NCBI GenBank assembly: GCA_022315425.1
Contig: JAIUPT010000024.1
Coordinates: 124,001 to 188,000, forward strand
DNA length: 64,000 nucleotides
Direction of reading: 5' to 3'
Source: Pseudevernia furfuracea
Lineage: Eukaryota > Ascomycota > Lecanoromycetes > Lecanorales > Parmeliaceae
Both the position numbers and the translations under genes were made by a program. Below, piece after piece: positions 32,359 through 43,205 of the stretch (position 1 is the stretch's first letter; each line of letters begins with the position of its first letter). The notes under the pieces were generated by a model that saw only the letters and a list, made by a program, of their open reading frames with translations, ran no database searches and had not been told where the DNA came from.

Positions 32359-32683
32359 CCGAGGACCAACCCCAACCCCAACCCCATCTCCATCTCCATC
32401 TCCATCTCCCAGAAACCCACCTCACCCCACCCAACCAATTACCTTACCCCACCCACAAACCCCCACCAGCCCGCCAACTCGCCAACTCGCCGACTCAAAT
32501 CAAACAAACAAACAAACATCCTCAGGCTCGCTCACACCGCTTACCCTCGTCCCCCCCCCCCAAAAAAACCCCTTCCCCCGCAGGAACGCGCTTTTTCCTT
32601 TTTCCTTCTTTCTTCCTCTCTCCCTCTCTCCCTCTCTCTGTCTCTCTCTCTCTCTCCCCATTTCCCGAAAGAAAAAAAAAGAG

Positions 32684-32920
32684 CGATCACGGCGCACAGG
32701 GGGAATCACTAACCACGCAGCGAGCGAGGTACGGGGGGGATTTCATCATCATCATCATGTGGGGGGCAGGTTTTGGATGGAGGAGTAATCCATCCCGGGG
32801 GGTTAGACACATCCGGCTGGGCCTTTCAGACGCCTGTACTCTATAAAGCCCTCCGCGGGGTAATTCGTAACCTTATGGTGGTCCGGTATGACTGAATCAA
32901 TCAATCAATCAATCAATCAA
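32684..32920 (+). mobile_element. SINE-like short repeat, better-preserved copy, (TCAA)n tail
   Basis: Second copy of the element at 26695-26930, GC-richer: CGATCACGGCGCACAGG, CACGCAGCGAGCGAGGTACG, ATCATCATCATCATGTGG, CATCCGGCTGGGCC, AAGCCCTCCGCGGGGTAATT, GGTCCGGTATGACTGAATC, then TCAA units. It lies between pyrimidine tracts and an A-rich stretch. No clear A/B box pair is visible, so tRNA origin is unproven. Confidence 0.65.
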
Positions 32921-33777
32921 CCTTTCCCAAAACAACAAGAAAAAATCAACAAAAAATCAAAGTAATAAAATAACGAAATAACGAAAAAAAAAAACTAAAG
33001 ACAAAAGTCTCACAGCAATCATAATAGATATATACTCACACACTCGCACACACTTACAGCGTATATATATATTTATACATCCTCATATCGCACATCTGTT
33101 GGAAAGACTTCATTTTCTCTCTCTTTCTCTCTTCTTCTTCTTCTTCTTCTTCTTCTTCTCGAATAATAATGAACATGCATAGATCTTTCATCAACCACCC
33201 TCAGTCCCCAGTCTCCCAAACCCCAACCTTTTCCCCCACAAACCCAAAATCCCCCTTCCCCCCCACCTCAACCTCAACCACAACAAGCAAAAAACCCCTC
33301 CCCCCCACCTCCATCTCGCAAAACCAAAAGCCACCCTAACCCAAACCGAGATCCCCCACGCACTCTTCACACGCCAAAGCAAGTCCATAAACACCAGCGC
33401 AATCCCCCCCACACCGCTCTCCCCAATCAAAACCGTGAGGTAATCAATCCATCCTTCCAAAACATATCAAATCCACATTCTACTTTCAACAATTATTCGC
33501 ATGTGATTGTGCTACAGTTGTTGGTGTATGTCGGGTGGTCTGGGAATATTGCCCCGTGGACGTTTTCTCCATGCTAGCTAGTAAGGCGTGAGGGTCCCTG
33601 GATGATGCTTGCCCATGCGAGGAAGGAGCCGTTTCGTGGTTTGGGGATGGCGGCTATCTTTCTTCGGGAAGAACAGACCTCGGGGAGGAGCGGGTGGGGG
33701 GCTCTGTCTGTTCCTTTCTCGTGGTGCGCTTGCGGTAGAGTAGATAGGTGGGCTCGATAACTTTTCATTTCTTCGTC

Positions 33778-35047
33778 TTACTTACCCTTAGAAGGTAGAA
33801 GGACACTCTGTCTCGTAACCTCCGCATGCTCATCTGTCAGCGTGGCGGAAATGTCCTCAGGCTTGCTCTTCCCCTCCTCTTCCTCCTCCGCCGCTTCCCC
33901 TACCAACCCGGCCTCTAGACCCCCAATACCCCCCTCCAAAATGCTCACTTGTTTCCTCCACATGCGGTAGAAGATATGACTGCCATGTAACTGCGTCGCG
34001 CTGAAGGCACAATGTAAAATCGGCGTTACGATCTTGAAGGCGAGCTGCCATTGCGACCAGAGGGAGCCGAAGAGATAGAAAATGACTAGGGTTTCGGAAA
34101 TGGTACCGAAGAGGGTGGTGGCGAAGGCAAAGCAGAAGACGCGGGAGAGGAAGAGGTGGCTGGTTGGGTAAAGGCGGTAGAGGATGATAGCGATGTGGGG
34201 GAGCAGTTCGCATACTATGTCGAAGGCACCTGTATTGAGATATTAGTCGGAGGAGAAAACACATCGTAGACTGACTTCTCTCAAAGAGGAGACAATGATG
34301 ATAATGAGTCTATGGGATAGTCATTTGGGGTGAGGGATCAGACTTACCCCATACGGTACACAAAATAAACTCGATAGTGGCATCCTTCTCCCTCGTCAAA
34401 TCTAGACTAATCGCGATCGCTGCCTGCGCTACCATGATAGTCCCGATATGATGCATAGAGCTAATATGACTACAAGTATCCAGAGTCAGCATTCCTCGTT
34501 CTCGCCTTCGCCATTCACAACAAGACAGATCGAGGAAGCAAAAAAAGCGGGTTCGGACTGCTTCGAAAGGGGTTTCTGTCCCATAGCAAAGGAAAGACGG
34601 CGAGCAGCAGACATACCTAATCTTGACCCGATAAACCAACTCGAAAATATACATGCCCACCAAAATCTGGGTACACACAACCAAGACATCTCCCAACGTC
34701 ACCTTGGACCCCCTGGCGTACGGATCATTCAGCACTGCATAGCGAAATGCGACATTGATGAAGGGATACACCGCGACGACCAATATGATCAACTTGGTAG
34801 CTCCCGCTATATGATGGTTCACAAAGCCCCTCCGGTTGATATCATTCAGCTGTGTGTATTTGGAGCCATACAGACGTTTGAGTAGGAAGGCTTCGATGAT
34901 GTATTGTTTCAGGAGGAAGAGGACGACAAGGACGATGGAGAGGGTGAGGGCGGAGTAGGGGGATAGTTTAGAGAGGGCAGTCAGAGGGACGTGTTTGATG
35001 TGTTCGTCACCGGGTGCATGGACGGTATGGGGGATGGTGTTGGACAT
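33778..35047 (-). CDS. TLC-like integral membrane protein
   Basis: Three exons, 35047-34617, 34469-34348 and 34229-33778, phases consistent, giving 334 aa. Hydrophobic helices are at about residues 33-52 (ALTLSIVLVVLFLLKQYIIE), 85-105 (TKLIILVVAVYPFINVAFRY), 120-140 and several more in the second half. The central MYIFELVYRVKI then SHISSMHHIGTIMVAQA pairs a FE..YR..I turn with a His-His, the hallmark of TLC (TRAM/LAG1/CLN8) domains; AFDIVCELLPHIAIILYRLY and a later FATTLFGTISETLVIFYLF fit the same fold. The C-terminus is an acidic cytosolic tail (EAAEEEEEGKSKPED). Residues for a ceramide-synthase function are not evident, so lipid-sensing or transport is only a possibility. Located alone, minus strand. 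Confidence 0.72.
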
Positions 35048-36600
35048 TGTGGTGGTGCTGGTAGAATGCTGGAATGTTGGATCTGGTGAGATTGGAGAGG
35101 TCAGCAAGCTTTATTCCCTCGTACTTGTTACTGTAGGTCTTGAGATGTGAGGAGTAAAAAAAGAACAGAGTCAGGGCGCGAGTCAGGGCGGTGGTCCCGA
35201 AACATGTCTTGCGCTTCTGACTCCATGGCGGTTTGAGGGAGCAGACGTACACAAGAAAAGCTTTGGGTGAGGCAGTACTGTCTCACAATGACGGGAAGTG
35301 ATTGATTGACTGCGGATCAAAGAGGCGAATCGAAGTGCAAAGTCTCGTTTTGGCGGATATCAATTGTGGCTGAAGTAGTTTGTCGGGAGAAAGAGTAATG
35401 AGGCTCAGCAAGGGAGAGATGCCACGTCGTTGTGATTATTGTTTACAGAAATCAATTTTTCTGGCAGGAATGGAAACGAAATGAGAAGGAGGTCACGAGA
35501 GAAAGAGAGAAAGAGAGAAAGAGAGAAAGAAAGAAAGAGAGAAAGAGAATAAATATTAGATGGCCATGCAAGGGACGAGTGTAAGAGATGTGTGTAAGAC
35601 ATGTGTAAGAGGTGTGTAAGAGGTGTGTAAGAGAATGAGTGAGATAGATTGAGATTGAAATTGAGTGACAGGTGTAGACAGCAGGCTGTAGACAGAGTGC
35701 TGTATAGATTCATGGAGATGGAGTCCAGACAAAGGAATGTTTCAATTTAGCTCCCCCTTGTTCGCCTGCCCTTTCCTCAAACAGCCGCTTGGCAAACAAG
35801 TCCCGCATATCAGGGTCCTCTTTCGGCCGAGGCGGCTTGTCGGAACAAGCCACACAAGTCGATCCCGGCCGAATTAACCTCGGCCGCCAAAAGAAGAAAA
35901 AAAGCTTGGCAAATGAGCTTGACGCGCTTCTTAAGTTCCAAACACGTGTGTGCCAAGAATAACTTCAGGGGCAAGGTTTTGTTTGCACTCTGAAGCAGGC
36001 TGCAGAAGGCAGTTTTTAGTAGCGAGTGTGAGATGGATGTTTATTTATTTTATTTATTTTATCTATTTTATTTATTTTAATCCATGGTCTCATCAATCTC
36101 ATGCCTTCACTTGAAATGTTTGAGGGCGAAACAATCTGTGAATATCTATCTCAATCTCAACCATCCGCGGAAATATCAAGAATCTCACTTTCCGAATTGA
36201 TTATAAATTGGGCGTTCCTGAACACCCATAGTATATCTACCGTGTCTACTATCCAACTAGTTCTCCTTCTCACACACCCTCGATGCAAATTGAGTAACGC
36301 CGGTGGTCACACCCGTACTAGTCTGACTGCACTTCATTTCCTCTCCATTGACTTTTTCATTATTTTCGAACTGTCATCTCATCAGAAATTGAATTTCCAC
36401 CATATAGCCTCGCCCCCCGATGCATCCCATTATCATCATCACCGTCCACACCCTGCAAGCAATATCTCTGTCATTGCGTGCTCGCTCACCATCGACATCA
36501 TCCGAGTGGGTTGTGAAAAAAAAGACATCAGACCATGAATAAGCCGGGCGTTCATAAGCAAGTCATCAAATCTTCCTTCTCCAAGAGTCCCTCGGGACCG

Positions 36601-36886
36601 AGGCACGTGAAATGGTGCCGTAGAAGGGGTGTGGTCTCGAAAAGCCACCAATGGCCATACATACAAGCAGCGAAGCGCGGAAATTCCGTCAGCCTGAGGC
36701 GTTCCCTAAAGATTGTCAAAGAGTGAGAGGAGGCACGTGGATTGTGCCCTATGTGGAGATTGGTCTCGGAGAATCTGGTGAAGCCACCAGTGGCCATACA
36801 AACATACATACATGCATACATACATAGAAGCGCGGAAATTAGCGTCGGCCTTAGGCGTTCAGTCTAATGACTGTCAAAGAATGAGA
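36601..36886. repeat. Imperfect tandem duplication, about 130-155 bp, each with CACGTG
   Basis: Unit 1 starts at 36601 and unit 2 at 36731; both open AGGCACGTG, share GTGGTCTCG/TTGGTCTCG, GCCACCAxTGGCCATACA, GAAGCGCGGAAATT, GGCGTTC and TGTCAAAGAxTGAGAG. Unit 2 has an inserted CATACATACATG run. The CACGTG palindromes could be bHLH sites, but no adjacent gene is evident. Confidence 0.75.
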
Positions 36887-37224
36887 GAGAGAACATAGCG
36901 TAGCATAGGAACGAAACAAAAAAACCCTGAAATCGAACCCTCAATTTTAAAGTTGATACCTTCCTCCCTCCAAGCGTTCAAGACCTTGCGCCGCAAAACA
37001 ACCAATCTGCGTTATTTGCCAGCTGAAGGACCCTCAGCATCTTCCTCCACCAGCGCTTTATTGAAGTGGAAGCTGCGGCGTTGAAGAGATTAGGGGGAAA
37101 TGGGAGACCCGATTCCCATGACTTTTGAAAGTGTTCACGCAGGTCGTTAGCGGTATTAGTCTGACTCGATTTCACTGTTTCTGTGTGAGAAACCATGGGA
37201 GAAAGCCCCAAGACGTGCCGATTC

Positions 37225-37225
<1 letters not shown>

Positions 37226-37292
<67 letters not shown>

Positions 37293-37311
37293 GGACAGAC
37301 AGACAGACAAA
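37226..37311. repeat. (CAGA)n microsatellite
   Basis: About 21 tetranucleotide units with a single interruption (ACGGAC). It creates the Val-Cys-Leu-Ser and Thr-Asp-Arg-Gln repeats in the overlapping frames, which are not genes. Confidence 0.9.
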
Positions 37312-38039
37312 ATAGATAAATAGTCAGTCACCTGGTCACTCATTCACCCATTCACTCACTCATCTATCTCAATTCTCAACCCCACAACCTCACCCCCCTA
37401 TCCCCCCATCACCACTCCCCATATATACTCAACAGCCCTCATCTCTCTCCCTCTCTCCTGCCCCATTACATACTCCCTCACAACCTCAAACCCATCCACG
37501 CGGGGAGCCACGAAGACAAAACCCTCAGCGCTCACGAATACCAATAACTCATCTCATACCAACCTAATCAAATCCGCCTTTGTCAAAAGAAGCCACGGAC
37601 CGGACCGGACCGGAGCAACTCAGGTAACAGTACGAGACGACTCGAGAAGAGACGACCCAAGAACAAGTCAAGGGAAGAGTTATCACAGCCCACAGCCCAC
37701 ACCTTCCTTATCATCCTTACCTTCCTCACTCACTCATCCACTCACTCACCCACTCACTCACTAGCACCAACGAGTACAGATCCATCCATCGAGTGTTCTC
37801 CCCCCCCGGCCGTGATATCGCCCATCGCCGAGAGCGAAAGCGAAGGCGTTATCTACCTAAGCAGCGTGGCAGCAGATCCACACCCACACCCACACCCAGA
37901 CTAACTGGTTCAGTATTAGAAAAGAAAGAGCATGGACCAAGCAGGCGCGCAAGCACGTGCACCCGTCCAATCGAGTTTAGGTTGGGCAGGGCTGGGCTGG
38001 GCACATCTCGCTAGACTTGATTCGTTCATTTCGTTTCGC

Positions 38040-38460
38040 GGGTCTAGAACGAGGAAGATCAAGAAGTGAGATCAAGAAGCAAGTCCAAGATCAAGAAGAC
38101 CAACCCAAATAAGTCCCAGTAAGTTCAAGTAAGTCGATGGAAGTCCGGACCGAGAACCAGGAACGAAGACCAAGAACGAAGACTAAGAAAAGAACAAGAA
38201 CCAGAACCAGGACCAAGAAGCAAGACCAAGACTAAAACTAAGAAGCAAGATCAAGGCCAAGACCAAGAAGCAAAATCAAGTCCCAAGATCAAGAAGCAAG
38301 AATCAAAATCAAGAACTCAGAACTCGGAACCCAGAACCAAAGAACCAAAGAACCAAAGAACCAAAGAATCAAAAACAAGAATCAAAACCAAGAACTCAGA
38401 ATCAAAAGAATCAAAGCACCAAAAACAAGAAATCAAGAACCAAAGAAATAGATAAACAAA
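38040..38460. repeat. Degenerate A/G/C-rich repeats
   Basis: Several dozen loosely repeated units of the type AAGACCAAG, AAGAACCAAG and AATCAAGAAC with almost no T-rich interruptions on the plus strand. Likely low-complexity DNA; no frame is supported. Confidence 0.6.
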
Positions 38461-39107
38461 CAAAAAAACAAAACACTCTTTCTAGTCATCTAGTCCCATC
38501 CCATCTCATCTCATCTTATCTTATCTCATCTTGAAGGAAAGAAAAATCATCGGCTCCAAGTGAAGTTCAAAGGCAAAGAAAGGCAGAGAAAGGAGTGCGG
38601 TCAGAGTTCAGGTCAGGGGTCAGGTCAGGGTCAGGGGTCAGGTATCAGGGTCACGGGTTCAGGTCGATTCAATACCACTCGAAATTCCCCTTTCCAATCA
38701 ATCCAATGCAATATAAAATCAACAAAAAATCAATACAATCACATCGCGCCGTCCGCCCCGTCTATCCATCTATCCTTATTTTGGCTTATCTTGGCTTATC
38801 TTATCTCATCTCATGTGGTCAAAAGGCCCGTTTCTTACTTTCTCCTCTTTCTCCTCTTTTTCCTTTTTCTCCTCTTTTCTCATTCTTCCTTTCTCTCTTT
38901 CTCTCTGTCTCTCTGTCTCTCTTTCTCCTCTTTTCTCTCTTCCTCCTCTTTCCCCTCTCTTCCTCTCTCTCTCTCTCTCTCCCTCCCTCGAACTCTCTCT
39001 CTTTCTCCCCCCCTCCCTCTCTCTCTCACACACACACATCGAAACCAACAAAAAACCCAAAACAGACAAAAAAAACCCCCCCCCCCCACCCCCCCCCCCC
39101 CCCCACC

Positions 39108-42100
39108 TTACCACCCCGCCCTCTCATACCCCCCCACCACCGGCCCCCGCCACAACTCGCCATACGCGTTCGTCCTCGCGCCGTCGAAGAACGCGTCTTG
39201 AGCGCGCGTCACGACGTCCATCCAAGAGCCGGGTTCGGGGGATTTCCACCACTGTGGTTGGAGAGATGGGGGGTTAGTGATTTCCGCTGCTTTCGATGTG
39301 GAAAAAAAGAATGGGATGCCGGAATGGGATGCCGGAGGGGGGGGGAGAGGGGGGAAGGGGGGAAGGGGGGAAGGGGACAAACCTGATTATGAACGTGATA
39401 AGCCCAGGCGCCCCTGAAGAAATTCGCCAAACTCCTATTCCCCATCACGCCTCCATCTCCATCTCCGTCTCCCACCACCACCACCTCCGCCTCCTCCTCG
39501 CCTCGATAATTACTCCACTCCTTCTCCCTCTCCTCCACCTCCGCCATGAAGGCGCTCTGGAAGTTCTTATGGCAAGGCACCGTACACCTGCCCGTGCCCT
39601 CGCGTCTCAGGTTCGTGACCAACGGGTCAAAAACCGCATTGTGCAGCATCTTGACCTCGTCACTCTTCCCGTCGCTCCAGAGCATGCGCCCGATGACCCT
39701 GGGGTGGAAGTTCATCCCCATCCGCACACCGCCCCGGAGCAGGTATGAAGAGAGGGAGGAGTTGGCGGGGAGGGAGATGACGGCGGTGTTGTAGTCGTAG
39801 GGAGCGCAGCGCTCGACCCACTGTTCGGCGAAAGCGCGGGGGCCGGAGACGGGGTCCGGGAGGAGCAGGGGGCGCATGTCGCGGAGGAGGAGGACGTCCA
39901 TGTCGCAGTAGACGCCGCCGTGGAGGTGGAGGACGATGAAGCGAACGGCGTCGGATACCTGGACCGGGGCGAGGGAGGCGTGGGGGGATTTGAAGTTGAG
40001 CCATTGCTGGCCGTCGGCGTCTTGGATGATGCCGTTGGCGAGGACCGTTTCGCCGTCTCCGGTGACCATGTTCGGCCGGAGGTCCGGGGTGGAGGCGGTT
40101 TCTGCGCTTTCGCGGGCGAGTGGGACCCGTTCGGGGAACGACCAGCTTTTCAGCAGGATGTCTCCTTGGGCGACGAGGGGTCGGAAGCGCTGGAAGATCG
40201 GGTCTTCACAGAGCATCTTTTCCATGGAGTTGGCGTCGAGATCCGAGTCCAGCCATAGCCATAGTCTTGAACAGGGTAGGTTTTGAGTGTAGAGGTACGC
40301 TTTGATAAAAAGTTCGACTCTCCAAGTCGCGGAGCCGGTCCAGTAGACGTGGAATGGAATGACTGGCCCGGCGCATGTGCCAAAAGATGAGTTCGACTCA
40401 GTCTGTCCAGCTCCAAAATAAGCATGATGTTTGACCAGTGACTCATCTTCCGCGATGGCATGGACATGATGCTTTGCCTTAGCGTCAGGCTCGCTAGCTC
40501 GAGCGGTTAGAGTCTTCTTGGGAATGGAAAAATACTCATTCTCCGCGTGCTCTAGGATCGACAGACAGTTGACCACATCATCAACTCCTCCACCATTTTC
40601 AATTTCTCTACATTGTTCCACGAGGAAAGTCAGGTTCGCGATAGTGTCCACATGAGGTCGGGTGCCGAGGTAATCATCGTGCATTGCACTAGTGTAGTTC
40701 AATGCTTTCGGCTGAGAGGTCTTGATTTCGACAGTGGAGTTATTCTGGCATGTTGGTGCTTCGATATCCAGGGAGGCTCTACTTCCATGCCCTAGTCCAT
40801 TCATACTGTAGAGAGCCCCGCATAGCACCACGGTAATGATGACGTTGCGCGCAAAAGAATAGGACTTGCGCGTCGCAGCTGTCGAGTTGTCCGTGCTTTC
40901 TTTCGTTGGGAAGAAAACAAAGGCCAGAGCAAGGGCCCAGCAAACCGAAAGGCCTATCCATCGATAGTTATTGAAGCCAGTGTACATGAAGATGGCGAGT
41001 TGGAAGGCGTTCATTGGTGCGGCCAGGAATGTCGTGGTCACTGGAGAGGCCGCCATGGTAAGGAGCGCCATTAAAATCAATACCGTTCCATTGAGGATTC
41101 CTCCAGCTGCAAGGAGCCATCGTAGGATACCCACGTCGAGTACGTAGCAGTTCTCTTGTATACTTCGTAGCTCCCCAGATACAAAGACGTGCCCAACCAG
41201 CAAGACGGTCGACAGGAAGGATACGTGACGGAGGATTGACCAGAAGTTGCTGCATGCTTGCTGCATACGGAGCAGAAGTGATGGTGGATTGAAGCGTTTC
41301 CCGTCCTCATTTGGGAAAGTGTCTCGGCTCGTCAGTCTTTGGTAGCGCCCATCGTATGCGTTTACAAGTACAATGGGAAAGAGCGCATCAGCTATCGACA
41401 ATGGGGCGCCCTGTAACAGATCCACTAAATTCAGATCCGAGAGCGGCATCATCGCCAGGACCACGCTTGAAGTTGCCACCGTCAGGCAGCATGTCGCCAG
41501 AGCCGAATGTGAGTCACCACTCAGAGAAGCGTTTAATACAAGGGACAAGGGAATGGCTGCGACGCGCAATAGAGTGTAAGTCGGTAGAGGTAAACGGCTG
41601 AGCTCGGATCATGTCAGTCGATTTCTTCTCTTGTCAGAACGCATACGTACGTCAGGAATAGATTGCCCAGGACAATCTTGGCAAAATATACAATGGCAAC
41701 GGGGACAATCCTCCAGAAGACGTGTCGAAGGCGTTGATGGACGGCCGTGCGTCGGAGTGGGGATCGTCTCCGCAGGACTTCTGTCCGATGTGGTTGAAGT
41801 TTCTCATCTTCCCGAAGAAGAGACTCTTGGTCTGCATCGAGCGAGACGGCAGATTCTCTGGGGGTTAGACAACAGAGGAGGAGACTCGTCAGGCGTTCGA
41901 CTACGATGATGACAATGAAAGAGATGAGGTTCTGTATTAAAGTTGTCGTTACGGGAAAGGGAAACCTGACGAAGCACGGTCAGTCTCTTATGGCTTGCCC
42001 GGGTAGAGTACTAGTGCGAAAGTGGAAGCTCACTTGTATGTGCCGGCTAGTGTGTGCAAGATTGTTAGCAGAGGGCGAGTTGGAAGACAGCCGGACGCTA

Positions 42101-42204
42101 GAAGGCTTACACGAAAGAGCAAACCTATTCACGACGAGCAAGCCGGAATCGGCGCTCACAGCAGCGATAGCCAACAGGCCGTTGAGGAATTGTCGCTCCA
42201 TCAT
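39108..42204 (-). CDS. Predicted DMT-type transporter fused to a DXD glycosyltransferase (GT32-like)
   Basis: Five exons: 42204-42111, 42046-42034 (13-nt micro-exon), 41965-41651, 41597-39383 and 39251-39108; all phases close, 926 aa. The start could also be ATG 42213 or 42201. Residues 1 to about 410 contain many hydrophobic helices in a nucleotide-sugar/drug-metabolite transporter style: LLVVNRFALSSGTYKFPFPV, then LLTMAASPVTTTFLAAPMNA, IFMYTGFNNYRWIGLSVCW. Residues about 555-926 are a glycosyltransferase: IPFHVYWTG, LWLWLDSDLD, FIVLHLHGGVYCDMDVLLLR with the metal-binding DMD at 706-708, and a C-terminal AWAYHVHNQWW. A Golgi/endomembrane enzyme that imports its own donor would be a natural reading, but that is inference. 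The GT part is secure; the transporter family less so. Confidence 0.75.
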
Positions 42205-43205
42205 ACATATCAAAATTGAAAGATAATACTCATCACCGGCTACACCCAGTCACTCTCGTGGGCGGAGCGCAGAGGAAAATTGTTTGTCGAGACGCGCTTT
42301 TTGTTTTGGTTCATAGGGAGGAGGATGATTATGGATTATGAAGTGTTGGTAGCCATGGCCTATTGATTAGAAAATACATTAGAAAGGAAGAAATGTATGA
42401 AGAAGTAGAGTATGCCTTTATTTTTCTTTCTCTGCCTTACCTTACACGGTGGCAGTAAGATATGGGGCTGAAGAATGCAGGGATTGTGGGGGCGGCAGGG
42501 CTGAGACACTTTGACACAAATGGCTCCCTCAAAATGCGACACTATTAAAAACATTTTTTATTACTCCGTAACACTATTCCGTTTCTGATATGAAACATGC
42601 GAAAAGGATTAATAGAAATTAATAGAGATTAATAAAATTAAATGAAATCAATTAAATCAATCCAATCACACCGTGTCATTAGTATTAATTTATGACTTTT
42701 ATTACCATTGGGATTATTCCATAGGTCAGAAATTGAGATACATTATTGCATTATTCCCTCGGCCGAGCATCCCCCTGAGCTCCGAGCCCCTAGAGTAACC
42801 TAAATTTAGCCTTTTCCCGACAAGCGCTTTACCCTAACATGATTGCGACTGCGACGGTACTCCGTAGTCTGTGCGACTGTCGCAGTATTTAAATAAAGAC
42901 TCCCCAACTCAGCCCGCTTCTCAAGAACGGCTGATGCTGATCTTGCCTGAAGCTGTTACTGATTCGCTGCTTCGTAACTCAAGACATATCGCTCACCCCA
43001 CAACGTACCTGGCCTCGCAGCAGTCTTATGAGACACGAGACATGGAAATCCCTAGTTTCGCTCTCCTCCACCCTGTTGGCCATGAATCGCTCCAATGCTG
43101 TGCTTGTGTCCTCGAGGGGTCCGTTGAGAAGTACAAGGTGGCCTAGCCTACGGTAACATAAGTTGTGCTGCTATTGCTGAGACTCCACTTTATACGTTTC
43201 CATAA
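42205..43205. other. Intergenic, AT-rich
   Basis: Separates the fusion gene from the NLR-like pseudogene. An AATAGAAATTAATAGAGATTAAT repeat-like stretch lies at about 42608-42655. The plus frame 42871-43146 has no motif. The last ankyrin-like traces of the pseudogene stop near 43206. Confidence 0.5.

Larger units (their letters stand above)
31981..33570. other. Strand-skewed, microsatellite-rich region
   Basis: The plus strand is strongly C/A/T-biased over about 1.5 kb: poly-C runs near 32060 and 32551, a (CA)n tract at 32308-32354, (CT)n at 32618-32656, (TTC)n at 33131-33159. The SINE-like copy at 32684-32920 interrupts it with G-rich sequence. Open frames on the minus strand read these tracts and are not credible genes. 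Confidence 0.6.
35048..39107. other. Long gene-free, repeat-rich region
   Basis: No credible gene. Purine tract (GAGAGAAA units) at 35500-35548 and TGTGTAAGAG units at 35580-35632; TTTATTTTAT run near 36040-36075; 130-bp tandem duplication at 36601-36886; (CAGA)n at about 37226-37311; A/G/C-rich degenerate CAAGAACC/AAGACCAAG repeats at 38040-38460; GTCAGG units at 38600-38650; T/C-rich tract at 38838-39020; poly-C at 39077-39110. The open frames here read these tracts. Confidence 0.55.

Noticed and set aside
32223..32438. Minus frame with Val-Cys repeats
   Set aside because: It is a translation of the (CA)n microsatellite.
36940..36970. tRNA-like B box (GGTTCGATTTC on the minus strand)
   Set aside because: No A box at the right distance, no cloverleaf and no acceptor stem could be paired.
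38560..39386. Long overlapping plus frames with Ser/Leu and Pro runs
   Set aside because: They read the T/C tract and poly-C of 38838-39110 and extend into the 3' exon of the minus-strand fusion gene.
39209..41569. The 786-codon frame as the complete glycosyltransferase gene, starting at 41569
   Set aside because: The codon at 41569 is not needed as a start: the frame joins upstream exons (41965-41651, 42046-42034, 42204-42111) in phase. Its last residues run into an intron; the true C-terminus is in 39251-39108.
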